Positions 17,930 to 27,440 are shown, counted from the first letter of the stretch. The stretch: 64,000 nt of DNA from Candidatus Tepidiaquacellales bacterium UBA2330 (GCA_002344965.1 DDUU01000056.1:41868-105867); one strand, 5' to 3'. A program made the numbers and translations. The notes: generated from the letters alone by a model not told the origin.

Positions 17930-19330
17930 TTATAATATTCCTCTGATTTCCGATGTAATTTTTTTATTTATATTAATTGCTTCTTTTTCTGATTTTGCTT
18001 CCGTTATTATTCTTATAATAGGTTCGGTATTTGATTTTCTTAAATGTATCCAGTGATCCGCAAAATCCAACTTCAAACCGTCATCAGTATTTATTCTGAT
18101 ATTGCTGTTTTTGACGGAATATTTACTTTTAATTTTTCTTAAAACTTTGTCAGGATCTTTTATATCTTCAATTTTGGATTTGTAAATAAAATATTCCGGT
18201 AAACCGGATTTATATTCACTCAGACTTTTCCCGGAATCCGCAAGTTCGTTTAGAACAAGAGCAATCCCGGCAAGTGAGTCTCTTCCGTAATGAAGTTCAG
18301 GATAAATAATCCCGCCGCTCCCTTCTCCGCCTATTAAAGATCTTCTCTTCTTCATTTCATTAACAACATTAATTTCACCTACAGGACTTCTGAATACTTT
18401 AGATTTATATTTTAAAGCTACATCTTCAACCGATCTGGTAGTCGAAAGATTTACAGTTACGTTTTTCCCGGATCCGGACTGAATTCTTAATGCATGATTT
18501 ACAGCCATAGTGATAGTATTTTCTTCTCCGAACGACTTGCCTTTTTCAGTGATCAAAACAAGTCTGTCAGCATCAGGATCTATAGCTATACCCATGTCAG
18601 CTTTATTATTTAATACCGATTTGGAAAGAGAGGCGAGATTTTCAGGAACCGGTTCGGGTGTATGAGGGAAAATTCCGCTGCCGTCGCAATGAAGTCTGAT
18701 CACTTTACATCCAAGCTTTTCAAGTAAATCCGGTACAATGTTTGAACCTGAAGAATTCACAGCATCTACTACAACTTTAAACTTTCTTTTTCTGATCTTA
18801 CTAATATTAAGAATTTTTAAACTCAAAACTTTACTTATGTGGTAAAAAGACATGGAATCATCATGAGTTATTTTACCAGTATTTTTAACATCCTGATAAT
18901 TAAAAGATCCTTTTGCGGCAATCATAATTAATTGTTTAATCTGAAAATCGTTCAGGAATGTGCCGTCCGGATTTAAGAATTTAATTCCGTTCCATATCTG
19001 AGGATTGTGAGAAGCGGTAATTGAGATTCCCCCGGAACATTTCAGATCTTCTGTTGCGATCTGAACTGTCGGAGTCGGTGCAATTCCGATATTAATTACG
19101 TCTGCTCCGGACATTCTTAAAACACTGATAATAATATCTTCAAGAATATCCCCGTTAAGTCTGCCGTCTCTGCCGACAGCGATCCGGATTTTTTTCTTAC
19201 CTGAATTCTTTCCTGAGTTTTTCCGGCAGTATTCAGCAAATGCAGAGGCATACTTTACGATATTCTGCGGAGTAAGGCTGTCTCCGGTAATTCCTCTTAT
19301 CCCGGAAACTGATACAATTAATTCTGACAA
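17930..19330 (-). CDS. glmM: Phosphoglucosamine mutase / phosphohexomutase
   Basis: Alpha-D-phosphohexomutase of 466 residues. The active-site Ser is S107 in TASHNP. The metal loop DPDADR and the sugar loop GGEGSGG are present, with a C-terminal phosphate-binding segment RKSNTEPIIR. GlmM turns glucosamine-6-phosphate into glucosamine-1-phosphate for UDP-GlcNAc. The glmU-like gene 17 bases upstream supports GlmM over a phosphomannomutase, though specificity cannot be read with certainty. A small tandem KNSGKNSG sits near residue 37. Confidence 0.85.
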   Translation of the reverse strand: MSELIVSVSGIRGITGDSLTPQNIVKYASAFAEYCRKNSGKNSGKKKIRIAVGRDGRLNGDILEDIIISVLRMSGADVINIGIAPTPTVQIATEDLKCSGGISITASHNPQIWNGIKFLNPDGTFLNDFQIKQLIMIAAKGSFNYQDVKNTGKITHDDSMSFYHISKVLSLKILNISKIRKRKFKVVVDAVNSSGSNIVPDLLEKLGCKVIRLHCDGSGIFPHTPEPVPENLASLSKSVLNNKADMGIAIDPDADRLVLITEKGKSFGEENTITMAVNHALRIQSGSGKNVTVNLSTTRSVEDVALKYKSKVFRSPVGEINVVNEMKKRRSLIGGEGSGGIIYPELHYGRDSLAGIALVLNELADSGKSLSEYKSGLPEYFIYKSKIEDIKDPDKVLRKIKSKYSVKNSNIRINTDDGLKLDFADHWIHLRKSNTEPIIRIITEAKSEKEAININKKITSEIRGIL

Positions 19331-19347
19331 TTTTTTATAAATTTAAT

Positions 19348-20100
19348 TTACTGAATCTTCATTTCAAGTTCACTTAACTGCTCAGCTGAATTCACGCCGG
19401 TGATCTCTGTAATATTATTTACTTTAAATGCGCCGGACTTTATTCCCTTTGAACTGAAATATTTAAATATATCCGTTAGATAATACTCACCCTGAGCATT
19501 ATCGGTGCTGAGAGTGTTAATTGCTTCAAATAAAATTTTACTGTCTACAATATAAATCCCTGAATTAATTTCATTGCATTTTAATTCTTCCTCGCTGCAG
19601 TCTTTATGCTCTCTGATGTCATAAAATTCCCCTTCTTCATTTCTCAAAACTCTGCCGTAACCTGTAGGAACCTCAGGTGCTGCGGAGATAAGACTTGCTT
19701 TAAAATTATTCTCACTGTGAAATTTCAAAAATAATCTTACAGTATTTTCAGTCAGTAGAGGAACGTCACCGGAAAGGATTAGGACATTGCCTTCAAAATT
19801 TTTAAGCAGTTCACGAGTTTGCATAACAGCGTGTCCCGTACCAAGCTGTTCATCCTGATGAGCATAAAATATTTTACCGGACAATTCTGAAAATCTTTTA
19901 TCAAGAAAATCCATTACTGATTGTTTTTGATGGCCGACAATTGGAATTATTAAATCAGAGTTTATTTTCTCCGTAAGACTGACTACATACTCTATAAGCG
20001 GCTTACCTTTTAGTTCAAACATAACTTTTGATTTACCGGGATTATTCATTCTTTTCCCTTTACCGGCAGCCATAATAACAGCAGCTATTTTTTTTTTCAT
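19348..20100 (-). CDS. glmU: GlmU N-terminal uridyltransferase domain only
   Basis: Nucleotidyltransferase of 250 residues equal to the N-terminal half of GlmU. The motifs VIMAAGKGKRM, QLGTGHAV, LSGDVPLL, GYGRVLR and the late GVNSAEQL are all present. It uses UTP and an amino-sugar-1-phosphate. The C-terminal left-handed beta-helix acetyltransferase (about 200 residues) is absent and the reading frame ends normally, with no trace of it before glmM. The acetyl step must then come from another protein. The gene is within the porX-glmM operon. Confidence 0.85.
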   Translation of the reverse strand: MKKKIAAVIMAAGKGKRMNNPGKSKVMFELKGKPLIEYVVSLTEKINSDLIIPIVGHQKQSVMDFLDKRFSELSGKIFYAHQDEQLGTGHAVMQTRELLKNFEGNVLILSGDVPLLTENTVRLFLKFHSENNFKASLISAAPEVPTGYGRVLRNEEGEFYDIREHKDCSEEELKCNEINSGIYIVDSKILFEAINTLSTDNAQGEYYLTDIFKYFSSKGIKSGAFKVNNITEITGVNSAEQLSELEMKIQ

Positions 20101-20135
20101 TTAATGATATTAGAAATTTATTTTCCGAAGAGATT

Positions 20136-20996
20136 TTATTTTGAGAATATAATGTTATCGATAAGTCTTGTGTTCCCTGCCTTACATGCAAGGGAAATTA
20201 AAATTTCCCCGCTAAAACCGGACAGGTCTTTAATTTCATTCAGAAATTCATTGTCGGTGATTTTATAATACTGCAGTTCAAATTCAGGTGCTTTTTCTTT
20301 TAAAATTTCTTCTGCATATTCGTAAATAAATTCTGTGTCGCTGATTTTTTCCTCAAGTATCAGCCGCTTTCCTTCATTAAGAATAAAAAATAGCACTGAC
20401 GCTTTTTGCTTTTGCTCTTCTGTCAGAAAAGTATTTCTGGAACTTTTCGCAAGACCGTTTGCTTCTCTGATGGTTTCGCAGACAACTAATTCAGTATCGA
20501 TATTTAGATCACTGATCATTCTTTTCAAAACAGCATTTTGCTGAGCGTCTTTCTGTCCGAGATAAAACTTACGAGGAGCTGTAATGTTAAGTAATTTTGT
20601 AACTACCGTTGCGACTCCGTCAAAATGACCAGGTCTGAAATCTCCTTCCAGCTTTTGAGTTACATTGGAGACAGATACTTTAGTAAAACTATTCTCACCG
20701 TACATTTCAGAAACTTCCGGATTGAAAATATAATCTGCGCCGGCTTTTTCACAAATATGAAAATCCCTAACAATATCTCTCGGATACTTGTCGAAATCTT
20801 CTCCTTTCCCGAACTGTGTAGGATTAACAAATATACTAACTATTAAAATATCATTTTCAGCTTTTGCTTTATGCATAAGCGAAACATGACCTTCATGCAG
20901 AAAGCCCATAGTAGGCACGAGAGCGACGGATTTACCGGAGCATTTGTAATATTCAGAGATCTGCTGAACTGCTCTGCTCTCTTTTACAACTTTCAT
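20136..20996 (-). CDS. panC: Pantothenate synthetase
   Basis: ATP-dependent ligase of 286 residues that joins pantoate and beta-alanine on the route to coenzyme A. The family's VPTMGFLHEGH (HxGH motif), FVNPTQFG, DxxFxPxxxEMYG and LGQKDAQQ are visible. The ATG shares one base with the accD stop. The C-terminal part (FELQYYKITD, LISLACKAGNTRLIDN) is complete. Its linkage to accD suggests coupling of CoA and fatty acid supply. Confidence 0.96.
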   Translation of the reverse strand: MKVVKESRAVQQISEYYKCSGKSVALVPTMGFLHEGHVSLMHKAKAENDILIVSIFVNPTQFGKGEDFDKYPRDIVRDFHICEKAGADYIFNPEVSEMYGENSFTKVSVSNVTQKLEGDFRPGHFDGVATVVTKLLNITAPRKFYLGQKDAQQNAVLKRMISDLNIDTELVVCETIREANGLAKSSRNTFLTEEQKQKASVLFFILNEGKRLILEEKISDTEFIYEYAEEILKEKAPEFELQYYKITDNEFLNEIKDLSGFSGEILISLACKAGNTRLIDNIIFSK

Positions 20997-21838
20997 TAAT
21001 TTTGAAGAAGTTTTAGGATTTGAGTTAGTTTATCTTTCATATCTTTTCTGTTCACAATAAGATCAATGAAACCATGCTCAAGGAGGAATTCGGATTTCTG
21101 AAAACCGGGGGGCAGATCTTTTCCGGTTGCCTGCTTTACAACTCTTGGACCGGCAAAAGCAATCAATGCTTTCGGTTCTGCAATATTCAGATCGCCTAGC
21201 ATGGAAAATGATGCCGTGGATCCGCCGGTAGTCGGATTAGTAAGAATTGAAATATAAGGGATTTTTTCATTATTTAGTTTTGCGAGCTTTGAACTTGTTT
21301 TGGCAAGCTGCATCAGCGATATTGCGCCTTCCATCATTCGCGCACCACCGCTTGACGATATCAGTATCAAAGGATATTTTGTTTTTATTGCTTTGTCAAT
21401 AGCCCTGCTTATCTTTTCACCGACTACGCTTCCCATACTTCCGCCGATGAAAGCAAAATCCATACAGCCTATCACTACATCGATTGTATTTATCTTAGCT
21501 GTACCTGTCCTGATTGCATCATAAAGATCCGTTTTATTTATTGTATCCTCAATCCTTTTTTTGTATGGTTTAGTATCTTCAAAATCCAACGGGTCTACTG
21601 CCCTGATTTTTTTATCAGTTTCCTTAAATGAATTTTCATCAAGTAGTAATTTGAAATACTCTTCACTGCCGATCCTGAAATGATGTCCGCAGTGAGTGCA
21701 GACATAAAAATTAGATTCTATTGTTTTTTTATGAATCATTTCCGAGCAATCCGGACATTTGAACCAGTTACCGTCAGATAAATCTTTTTTAGGTTCGTTA
21801 GTTGATATGTTTTCTTTGGATCTTTTAAACCAGGCCAT
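20996..21838 (-). CDS. accD: Acetyl-CoA carboxylase carboxyltransferase beta subunit
   Basis: Beta subunit of the carboxyltransferase, 280 residues, making malonyl-CoA with AccA. The zinc ribbon ligands are C28, C31, C47 and C50 (CPDC, CTHC). The crotonase-fold core has SSSGGARMMEG and NPTTGGSTASF. accA is not in the window. It overlaps panC by one base and is 46 bases after tsaB. Confidence 0.96.
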   Translation of the reverse strand: MAWFKRSKENISTNEPKKDLSDGNWFKCPDCSEMIHKKTIESNFYVCTHCGHHFRIGSEEYFKLLLDENSFKETDKKIRAVDPLDFEDTKPYKKRIEDTINKTDLYDAIRTGTAKINTIDVVIGCMDFAFIGGSMGSVVGEKISRAIDKAIKTKYPLILISSSGGARMMEGAISLMQLAKTSSKLAKLNNEKIPYISILTNPTTGGSTASFSMLGDLNIAEPKALIAFAGPRVVKQATGKDLPPGFQKSEFLLEHGFIDLIVNRKDMKDKLTQILKLLQN

Positions 21839-21884
21839 ATAATATGTTTATTCTAAAATAGAAAAGATAAGAACCAATTTAAAA

Positions 21885-22535
21885 TCAATTTTTAGGAACA
21901 TAATTTTCAACATATTCAGGACGAAAGTATTCAATATCTGAAAAGTTGTTCTCAGAAATACTTATGGATGTCAGTTCAATTTGTGATTTCATTACATCAT
22001 TCTCAGGAAAGTCTGAATAAAATTTTAAGCGTTCTGATTCCGGAATATGATGCAGATATTCTTTTTTAATAATAAAAGAAGAATCATTTTTAAGTATATC
22101 AATTAAATTTCCCGAGGCGTATTCAGAAATTCTTCTTAGCACGCTGTTATTTTTTATATACTTTGCAAAATAGAATTCAGACTTTTTGGGATTTGACGGA
22201 ATCAGTGAAATTATATTTTCGGCTGAAGGGTAAACATTTGCCAATATATCAAGCGAAGGAACGCCGATAAAACCTGATCTGCAAACAAGGGATATTCCTT
22301 TTGCAATTGCCAGTCCTATCCTAAGACCCGTATATGATCCCGGTCCTGATGATAAGCTGATATTATTAATTTCATCAGGTTTTAAATTAATTTCACTGAA
22401 TGATAACCTGAGCTGATGCACCAGTTGGTCAGCTCCTTCGGAGTCATTTAAGATCCTGTGAAATAAAATTTTGCTGTTTTGGGTTAACGCTATTTCGGAA
22501 ATCCGTGAAGAGGTGTCTAAATAGAGTATATTCAA
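21885..22535 (-). CDS. tsaB: tRNA threonylcarbamoyladenosine biosynthesis protein TsaB
   Basis: ASKHA-fold protein of 216 residues. The N-terminal MNILYLDTSSRISEIAL and the LSSGPGSYTGLRIGLAIAKGI signature (shortened) are diagnostic. TsaB pairs with TsaD and TsaE to transfer threonylcarbamoyl to A37 of ANN-decoding tRNAs. tsaE lies three bases upstream in the same operon; tsaD and tsaC are not in the window. The C-terminal half is variable, as usual for TsaB. Confidence 0.93.
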   Translation of the reverse strand: MNILYLDTSSRISEIALTQNSKILFHRILNDSEGADQLVHQLRLSFSEINLKPDEINNISLSSGPGSYTGLRIGLAIAKGISLVCRSGFIGVPSLDILANVYPSAENIISLIPSNPKKSEFYFAKYIKNNSVLRRISEYASGNLIDILKNDSSFIIKKEYLHHIPESERLKFYSDFPENDVMKSQIELTSISISENNFSDIEYFRPEYVENYVPKN

Positions 22536-22538
22536 AAT

Positions 22539-22976
22539 TTAACTGAACTTAATAATTCTTTCATTTTCTTTTTCCCCGTATTCAAAATAAATCCTGTTAA
22601 TATTTCCTCTGAAATATTCATCTGCCAGCTCGGCCCATTCAATCAAAGTGACAGAGTTATCTGAATAAAGTTCACTGAATCCCAATTCGGTTAATTCATT
22701 TATTGAGCTTATCCTGTAGAGATCAAAATGAAAAATTTTAATTTCACTACCGGAGACAGGATCAGTTCCGGTATGTTCGTTTTTTATGATAAAGGTCGGA
22801 CTGTTTACAACTTCTTTAACGCTGAAATATTCACAGACGCCTTTTACGAATTGAGTTTTACCTGAGCCGAGATTACCGAACAATCCGGTTATAGAACCCG
22901 GAATAAGTTCTTCAGCAAATTCCTTTCCCGCTTTTGCGGTAAAATCCGCTGAACCGGATTTTACAACTTTCTCCAT
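22539..22976 (-). CDS. tsaE: tRNA threonylcarbamoyladenosine biosynthesis ATPase TsaE
   Basis: Small P-loop ATPase of 145 residues. The Walker A is GNLGSGKTQF near residue 37. FHFDLYRI and LIEWAE motifs are typical. It drives cycles of the TsaB-TsaD complex in t6A synthesis. Its ATG shares one base with the porX stop. This porX-tsaE neighbourhood recurs in Bacteroidota as far as I recall. Confidence 0.94.
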   Translation of the reverse strand: MEKVVKSGSADFTAKAGKEFAEELIPGSITGLFGNLGSGKTQFVKGVCEYFSVKEVVNSPTFIIKNEHTGTDPVSGSEIKIFHFDLYRISSINELTELGFSELYSDNSVTLIEWAELADEYFRGNINRIYFEYGEKENERIIKFS

Positions 22977-24568
22977 TATAATTTCGATTCCAGTGTAATT
23001 ACCGGAAGTATCATTTCGTCAATCGAGATCCCGCCATGCTGAAAGGTATCATTATACTGATTAAGATATTTATGATAATCAGTCGGATAAACAAAATAAA
23101 AATCTTCTTTGGCTATTATATAATTAACAATACCGTTTCTTCTGGGAAGTTTATACTCCTGTGGATTTTTAATCAGTATTGCATTTCTCGGATCAGCTTT
23201 TACATTTCTTCCGCATTTATAACGAAGATTTGTTGATGTGTCCTTATCTCCCATAGCTTTTACGCCGTGAAGACATCTGATGCTGCCGTGATCTGTGGTT
23301 ATGATAATTTTAATATTTTTTTTGGCGGAAAGCTGTCTCAGCATACCGAAGAAAGATGAATGTTCAAACCATGATCTGGTAAGGGATCTGTAAGCTGATT
23401 CATCCGGAGCTATTTCCTTAAGAATAGCATTGTCGCTTCTGGAATGGGCTATCATATCAACGAAATTAATTACAATTGCGTTTAGATGATTCTGGCAATA
23501 TGACATAATCTTGCTTTCAATACCTCTTCCGAAATTCGAATCCATTATTTTTGTGTACTTAACTTCATTTTTAAGCTTGATCCTTCTTCTTTCTAGAAGT
23601 TTAAGCAGAAATTCCCTTTCATAATTATTCTTACTGTTTTCATCATCATCATTTTTTTTCCAAAGTTCCGGATAATGCTGCTCAATCTCAGACGGGAAAA
23701 GTCCTGAAAATATTGCATTCCGGCTGTAAGGAGTTGCGGTCGGCAGAATTGAATAATGATATGATTTTTTTATATTGAAATAATCATAAAGATACTGTTC
23801 CATAACCAGCCACTGATCAAGTCTCATACAGTCGATCACAAACAAAAAGACGGATTCATTTTTATCAAGTTCCGGAATGACGAATTTATCAACAACTTCA
23901 TTTGATAAAATAGGTTTGTGACCAGTTGAATTTACCCAGCTAAGATAATTTTTTTCAACAAACTTTGAAAATTCAATATTACTGTCTCTCTTCTGATCAA
24001 AAATCGTCTGCTTCAGTCCGAGTTCCGGGTGAGCGTCAAGCTCCATTTCCCAGCCTGTAAGTTTTAAATAAATGTCGATCCATTCTTCCCAGCCGGGGTT
24101 ATCCGACATAGCCATTGAGAGATTGTTAAATTCCTGTATATAATCTTTAGAAACCTGATCGCCTTTCAGTTTTTTAGATTCTAACATTTTTTTACAGACC
24201 AGTAAAAGCTGTGTAGGGTTAACGGGTTTTATAAGATAATCGGAAATTTTTTTTCCAATAGCGTCTTCCATGAGACTCTCGGTTTCATTTTTAGTTACCA
24301 TTACAACAGGAAGACTTGGTTTCAGATCTTTAATTTCAATCAATGTCTGTAATCCTCCCATTCCTGTCATCATTTCATCGAGAAAGACAAGATCAAAATC
24401 ATTTTTTTTGATCAGATTCACACCGTCTTCACCGTTTGTAGCTTCAAGCACATTATATCCTTTTTGTTTCAGAAACATTATGTTTGATTTCAGAGATTCA
24501 ATCTCGTCATCCACCCACAGAATATTATTTTTGTCTTTATTTGTTAATTGCATTTCATTTGTCTGCAT
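22976..24568 (-). CDS. porX: PorX: response regulator with PglZ domain, T9SS regulator
   Basis: Protein of 530 residues. The receiver domain has D20/D21, phospho-acceptor D64 and K114. A helical linker follows. From about residue 235 comes a PglZ (alkaline-phosphatase superfamily) domain with probable zinc ligands D246 (VIDCMRLDQW), T279 (TATPYSRN), the ITTDHGS pair and QHGG near the end. PorX controls type IX secretion in Porphyromonas and Flavobacterium, usually with the kinase PorY; no PorY gene is in the window. It heads the minus-strand operon running to glmM. Inner positions agree with the metal-dependent phosphodiesterase fold described for PorX. Confidence 0.93.
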   Translation of the reverse strand: MQTNEMQLTNKDKNNILWVDDEIESLKSNIMFLKQKGYNVLEATNGEDGVNLIKKNDFDLVFLDEMMTGMGGLQTLIEIKDLKPSLPVVMVTKNETESLMEDAIGKKISDYLIKPVNPTQLLLVCKKMLESKKLKGDQVSKDYIQEFNNLSMAMSDNPGWEEWIDIYLKLTGWEMELDAHPELGLKQTIFDQKRDSNIEFSKFVEKNYLSWVNSTGHKPILSNEVVDKFVIPELDKNESVFLFVIDCMRLDQWLVMEQYLYDYFNIKKSYHYSILPTATPYSRNAIFSGLFPSEIEQHYPELWKKNDDDENSKNNYEREFLLKLLERRRIKLKNEVKYTKIMDSNFGRGIESKIMSYCQNHLNAIVINFVDMIAHSRSDNAILKEIAPDESAYRSLTRSWFEHSSFFGMLRQLSAKKNIKIIITTDHGSIRCLHGVKAMGDKDTSTNLRYKCGRNVKADPRNAILIKNPQEYKLPRRNGIVNYIIAKEDFYFVYPTDYHKYLNQYNDTFQHGGISIDEMILPVITLESKL

Positions 24569-24920
24569 GACTTTTCCTTTCTTTTCATTTTAGGATGATT
24601 TAGAAAAGTAAAAAATTTCTGATAGTTTGTCTTAGGTTATTAAAATTATTCGGAAGAACTGTTATAATTACTGAACTTAATCATTAAATGAAATTTTTTA
24701 AAGTCATTCAATTATAATGAATAGTAAGTCAGATTTTGTTATAAATAAATTCAGATCAGTAAAAAATATCGGAAGGCTTTATTTTTTTAATTGTCTTACA
24801 CTAAAATACATTATTTGTTTCAGAATAAAAAATCCTTTTTTCAGATTCCTGTTTAGGCAGCCCGGATTTTCATCGGTACTTAAGCAAAAAACCGTTAAAA
24901 CGGTTTTTCCCGCCACACCC
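24569..24920. other. Intergenic region between rlmD and porX
   Basis: The 352 bases hold the terminator hairpin of rlmD at the left edge (24887-24908) and the upstream region of porX at the right. I see no convincing promoter consensus, RNA gene or conserved reading frame. A plus-strand open frame across it continues antisense into rlmD and has no family match. Confidence 0.5.
24887..24908 (-). terminator. Intrinsic terminator of rlmD
   Basis: Arms AAAAACCG (24887-24894) and CGGTTTTT (24901-24908) flank a TTAAAA loop, 12 bases beyond the rlmD stop. On the minus strand the stem is followed by T-rich sequence. The arms and the trailing CCC resemble the palindrome at 17141-17170. Confidence 0.7.
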
Positions 24921-26375
24921 TCACCCCTTCCCCCTCAGAGTCACTATATTCTCAATATGATATGTATGAGGAAACATATCCAGCGGCTGCACTTTATCTA
25001 TCTCATATTTACCCTCCGAACAGATTATCCGCAGATCCCTCGCCTGTGTATGCGGATTGCAGCTTACATAAATTATCTTTTCAAAATTACTTACGGAAAG
25101 TATTTCACATATCTTCGGATGAAGTCCGGATCTCGGCGGATCTAATATTACCTTATTGTATTCAGATGCATTTCTGAAATCTGTCAAAAAATCCTTTATA
25201 TCCGAAACTATGAATTCCGCATTCCCGATGCCGTTTAATTCAGCATTGATAACCGCATCATCCGTTGCGCTCTGTATTACTTCCGCTCCTGTCACGCGGT
25301 TTACATATCCTGAAATGAATAATGAAATCGATCCGCCGCCGCAGTAAAGATCCAGCACATTGTCTGTCTTTTCAAACTCACTTAACTCCGTAACCTTTCT
25401 GAACAATGTTTCCGCCTGTAAACTGTTCGTCTGAAAAAATGAACCTGCGGAAATTCTGAATTTTAATTCCCTTTCGCTTTCTCCTGTCTTCAGCTTTTCA
25501 TAAATAAACCCTTCTCCCTTTAATATATATTCTTCATCAGCAACCGCAATTTGCGCCTTCTTTCTCGTAACGGAATTTATCAAAGTAGTAACTTCCGGAA
25601 AGCGCTCATCCAGTTCAGTCTTGTATTCATTTAAAAGTTCTGTGTCAGGATCAGATGTCATTATGTTTACCATTATCTCTCCTGTGTTTTTACCTTCCCG
25701 GATAACGAGAAATCTCAGAAATCCCGAATGTGTCTTTGTAGAATAAACGGAAACATTTTTTTTACGGAAATATTCACCTGTAAATTTTAAAATGCCGTTT
25801 GAATATTCTGACATTAAATAGCATTTCGTAATATTTACTATCTTCGAATGAAAACCGGGTACGTGAAGTCCAAGAGCATATCCCGGTTTGCCGGATCCGG
25901 TTTTGTCTGTTTTATTTTTATCTGAATCATTTTTAGTGTCGCTGAGATTAATTAACCATTCATCATCTGAAAATGAATACTCCATTTTATTCCTGAAGAA
26001 AAAAATACTTTTGCTGCCGATAGCCGGCGGGATTATAAGTTCCTTAAAGCCGCCGATTTTACCAAGCGCGTTTTTAACAGCATTGGTTTTAAATTCAAGC
26101 TGCTTATCATAATCGAAATTCATTACTTTACATCCGCCGCATGTTCCGAAATAACCGCATACGGGTTCTGTTCTGAATGCTGACGGCTTAACTATACTAA
26201 GCAGTTTTGCCTCAGCGTAATTTGATTTTTTCTTCCGGATTTTTATCATTGCTTCATCTCCGGGAAGCGCTTTATCGGTGAATACGACAAATCCGTCGTC
26301 AAGCTTTGAAACTCCTTTACCTTCTGAATTCAGCTCCAGTACCTTTACAGTAATTTCGTCTCCTTTTTTTATCAC
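24921..26375 (-). CDS. rlmD: 23S rRNA (uracil-5)-methyltransferase, RlmD/RumA type
   Basis: RNA m5U methyltransferase of 484 residues. An N-terminal TRAM domain (1-60) is followed by a [4Fe-4S] site formed by C73, C79, C82 and a later Cys in VNITKCYLM. The SAM domain has VLDLYCGGGSISLF, the DPPRSGLHPKI motif and nucleophile C439 in YVSCNPHT. It methylates a uracil in 23S rRNA; E. coli RlmD acts at U1939. An RlmC-like or dual RlmCD specificity cannot be excluded. It is divergent from kdsD. Confidence 0.88.
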   Translation of the reverse strand: MIKKGDEITVKVLELNSEGKGVSKLDDGFVVFTDKALPGDEAMIKIRKKKSNYAEAKLLSIVKPSAFRTEPVCGYFGTCGGCKVMNFDYDKQLEFKTNAVKNALGKIGGFKELIIPPAIGSKSIFFFRNKMEYSFSDDEWLINLSDTKNDSDKNKTDKTGSGKPGYALGLHVPGFHSKIVNITKCYLMSEYSNGILKFTGEYFRKKNVSVYSTKTHSGFLRFLVIREGKNTGEIMVNIMTSDPDTELLNEYKTELDERFPEVTTLINSVTRKKAQIAVADEEYILKGEGFIYEKLKTGESERELKFRISAGSFFQTNSLQAETLFRKVTELSEFEKTDNVLDLYCGGGSISLFISGYVNRVTGAEVIQSATDDAVINAELNGIGNAEFIVSDIKDFLTDFRNASEYNKVILDPPRSGLHPKICEILSVSNFEKIIYVSCNPHTQARDLRIICSEGKYEIDKVQPLDMFPHTYHIENIVTLRGKG

Positions 26376-26446
26376 TATTAATTTATATTTTAATAAAGGT
26401 CTATTATAATTATTATAATGTCTATTGTAAATGTTATTTTATATTG

Positions 26447-27439
26447 ATGAAAAAAAATTCCGGCAGGGATTTTATTCTGAGCGGCAGAAAAGTCGTTTCA
26501 ATAGAAAAAAATTCCGTTGAAGATCTTCAGAAAAGATTCTCGCAGAAAAATTTTTCCTCTGACTTTTCAAATGCTGTCGATTTAATTTATAAATGTAAAG
26601 GCAAGGTAGTCATTACAGGCATAGGTAAATCCGGCATCATTGCAAGCAAGATCGCAGCTACATTTAATTCCACCGGCACTTTCGCTTTCTTTCTAAATTC
26701 TGCTGACAGCATTCACGGGGATATGGGCGTCTTCAGAAAAGGAGATGTAGCTCTGATAATATCCAAAAGCGGTGACACTCATGATATAAAACAGCTTATC
26801 GCTGCGCTTAAATTACTTTCTGTTAAGATCATTTCAATTGTCGGAACTATCCCTTCCGATCTTTCCGAAATTTCAGATATTTCCCTCGACGCATCTGTAA
26901 AGAAAGAGGCATGTCCGCATAACCTCGCTCCTACTTCATCAACTACTGTAGCGCTTGTGCTCGGAGATGCAATTGCTGTCGCACTTTTGGAAAAACGCGG
27001 ATTCACTTCTGAAAATTTTGCCATGGCGCATCCCGGGGGAAATCTCGGGAAAAGACTCCTTCTTAAAGTTAGCGATATTATGACTAAAGGAGAAGATATT
27101 CCCGTAATTTCCGTCAACTCAAAACTTAAGGATGTAATTTATATGATCTCGTCCAAAAGATTAGGATGCACGTGCGTCTCTGAAAAATCAAAGATAGCAG
27201 GCATAATTACGGACGGTGATATAAGAAGACTTCTTGAGAATAATCTGGACGACCTTTATGATATCAAAGCAGGTGATATTATGAACAGTAAACCGAAGAT
27301 CATTTCAGGTGAAATGCTCGCTATTTCAGCTCTCGAGATCATGGAAAAAAATAAGATCACTCAGCTGATAGTAGGAGATAAATCCGGAAAACCGGTCGGT
27401 ATGATTCATATGCACAGGCTTATCGAAGAAGGTTTGTAA
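26447..27439 (+). CDS. kdsD: Arabinose-5-phosphate isomerase
   Basis: KpsF/GutQ family enzyme of about 330 residues. The SIS domain (residues 1-200) carries TGIGKSGIIASKIAATFNSTG (split here) and HGDMG. Two CBS domains follow to the end (VSDIMTKGEDIPVI; AGDIMNSKPKII). It turns ribulose-5-phosphate into arabinose-5-phosphate, the first step to Kdo of lipopolysaccharide. I start it at ATG 26447; a TTG directly before it (26444) is possible. lptC begins one base after the stop, so this is an LPS operon. kdsC is missing from the usual place. Confidence 0.93.
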   Translation: MKKNSGRDFILSGRKVVSIEKNSVEDLQKRFSQKNFSSDFSNAVDLIYKCKGKVVITGIGKSGIIASKIAATFNSTGTFAFFLNSADSIHGDMGVFRKGDVALIISKSGDTHDIKQLIAALKLLSVKIISIVGTIPSDLSEISDISLDASVKKEACPHNLAPTSSTTVALVLGDAIAVALLEKRGFTSENFAMAHPGGNLGKRLLLKVSDIMTKGEDIPVISVNSKLKDVIYMISSKRLGCTCVSEKSKIAGIITDGDIRRLLENNLDDLYDIKAGDIMNSKPKIISGEMLAISALEIMEKNKITQLIVGDKSGKPVGMIHMHRLIEEGL

Positions 27440-27440
27440 T

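Noticed and set aside
24717..25145. Plus-strand open frame of 142 codons at 24717-25145
   Set aside because: It continues antisense into rlmD and has no family pattern or ribosome binding site.
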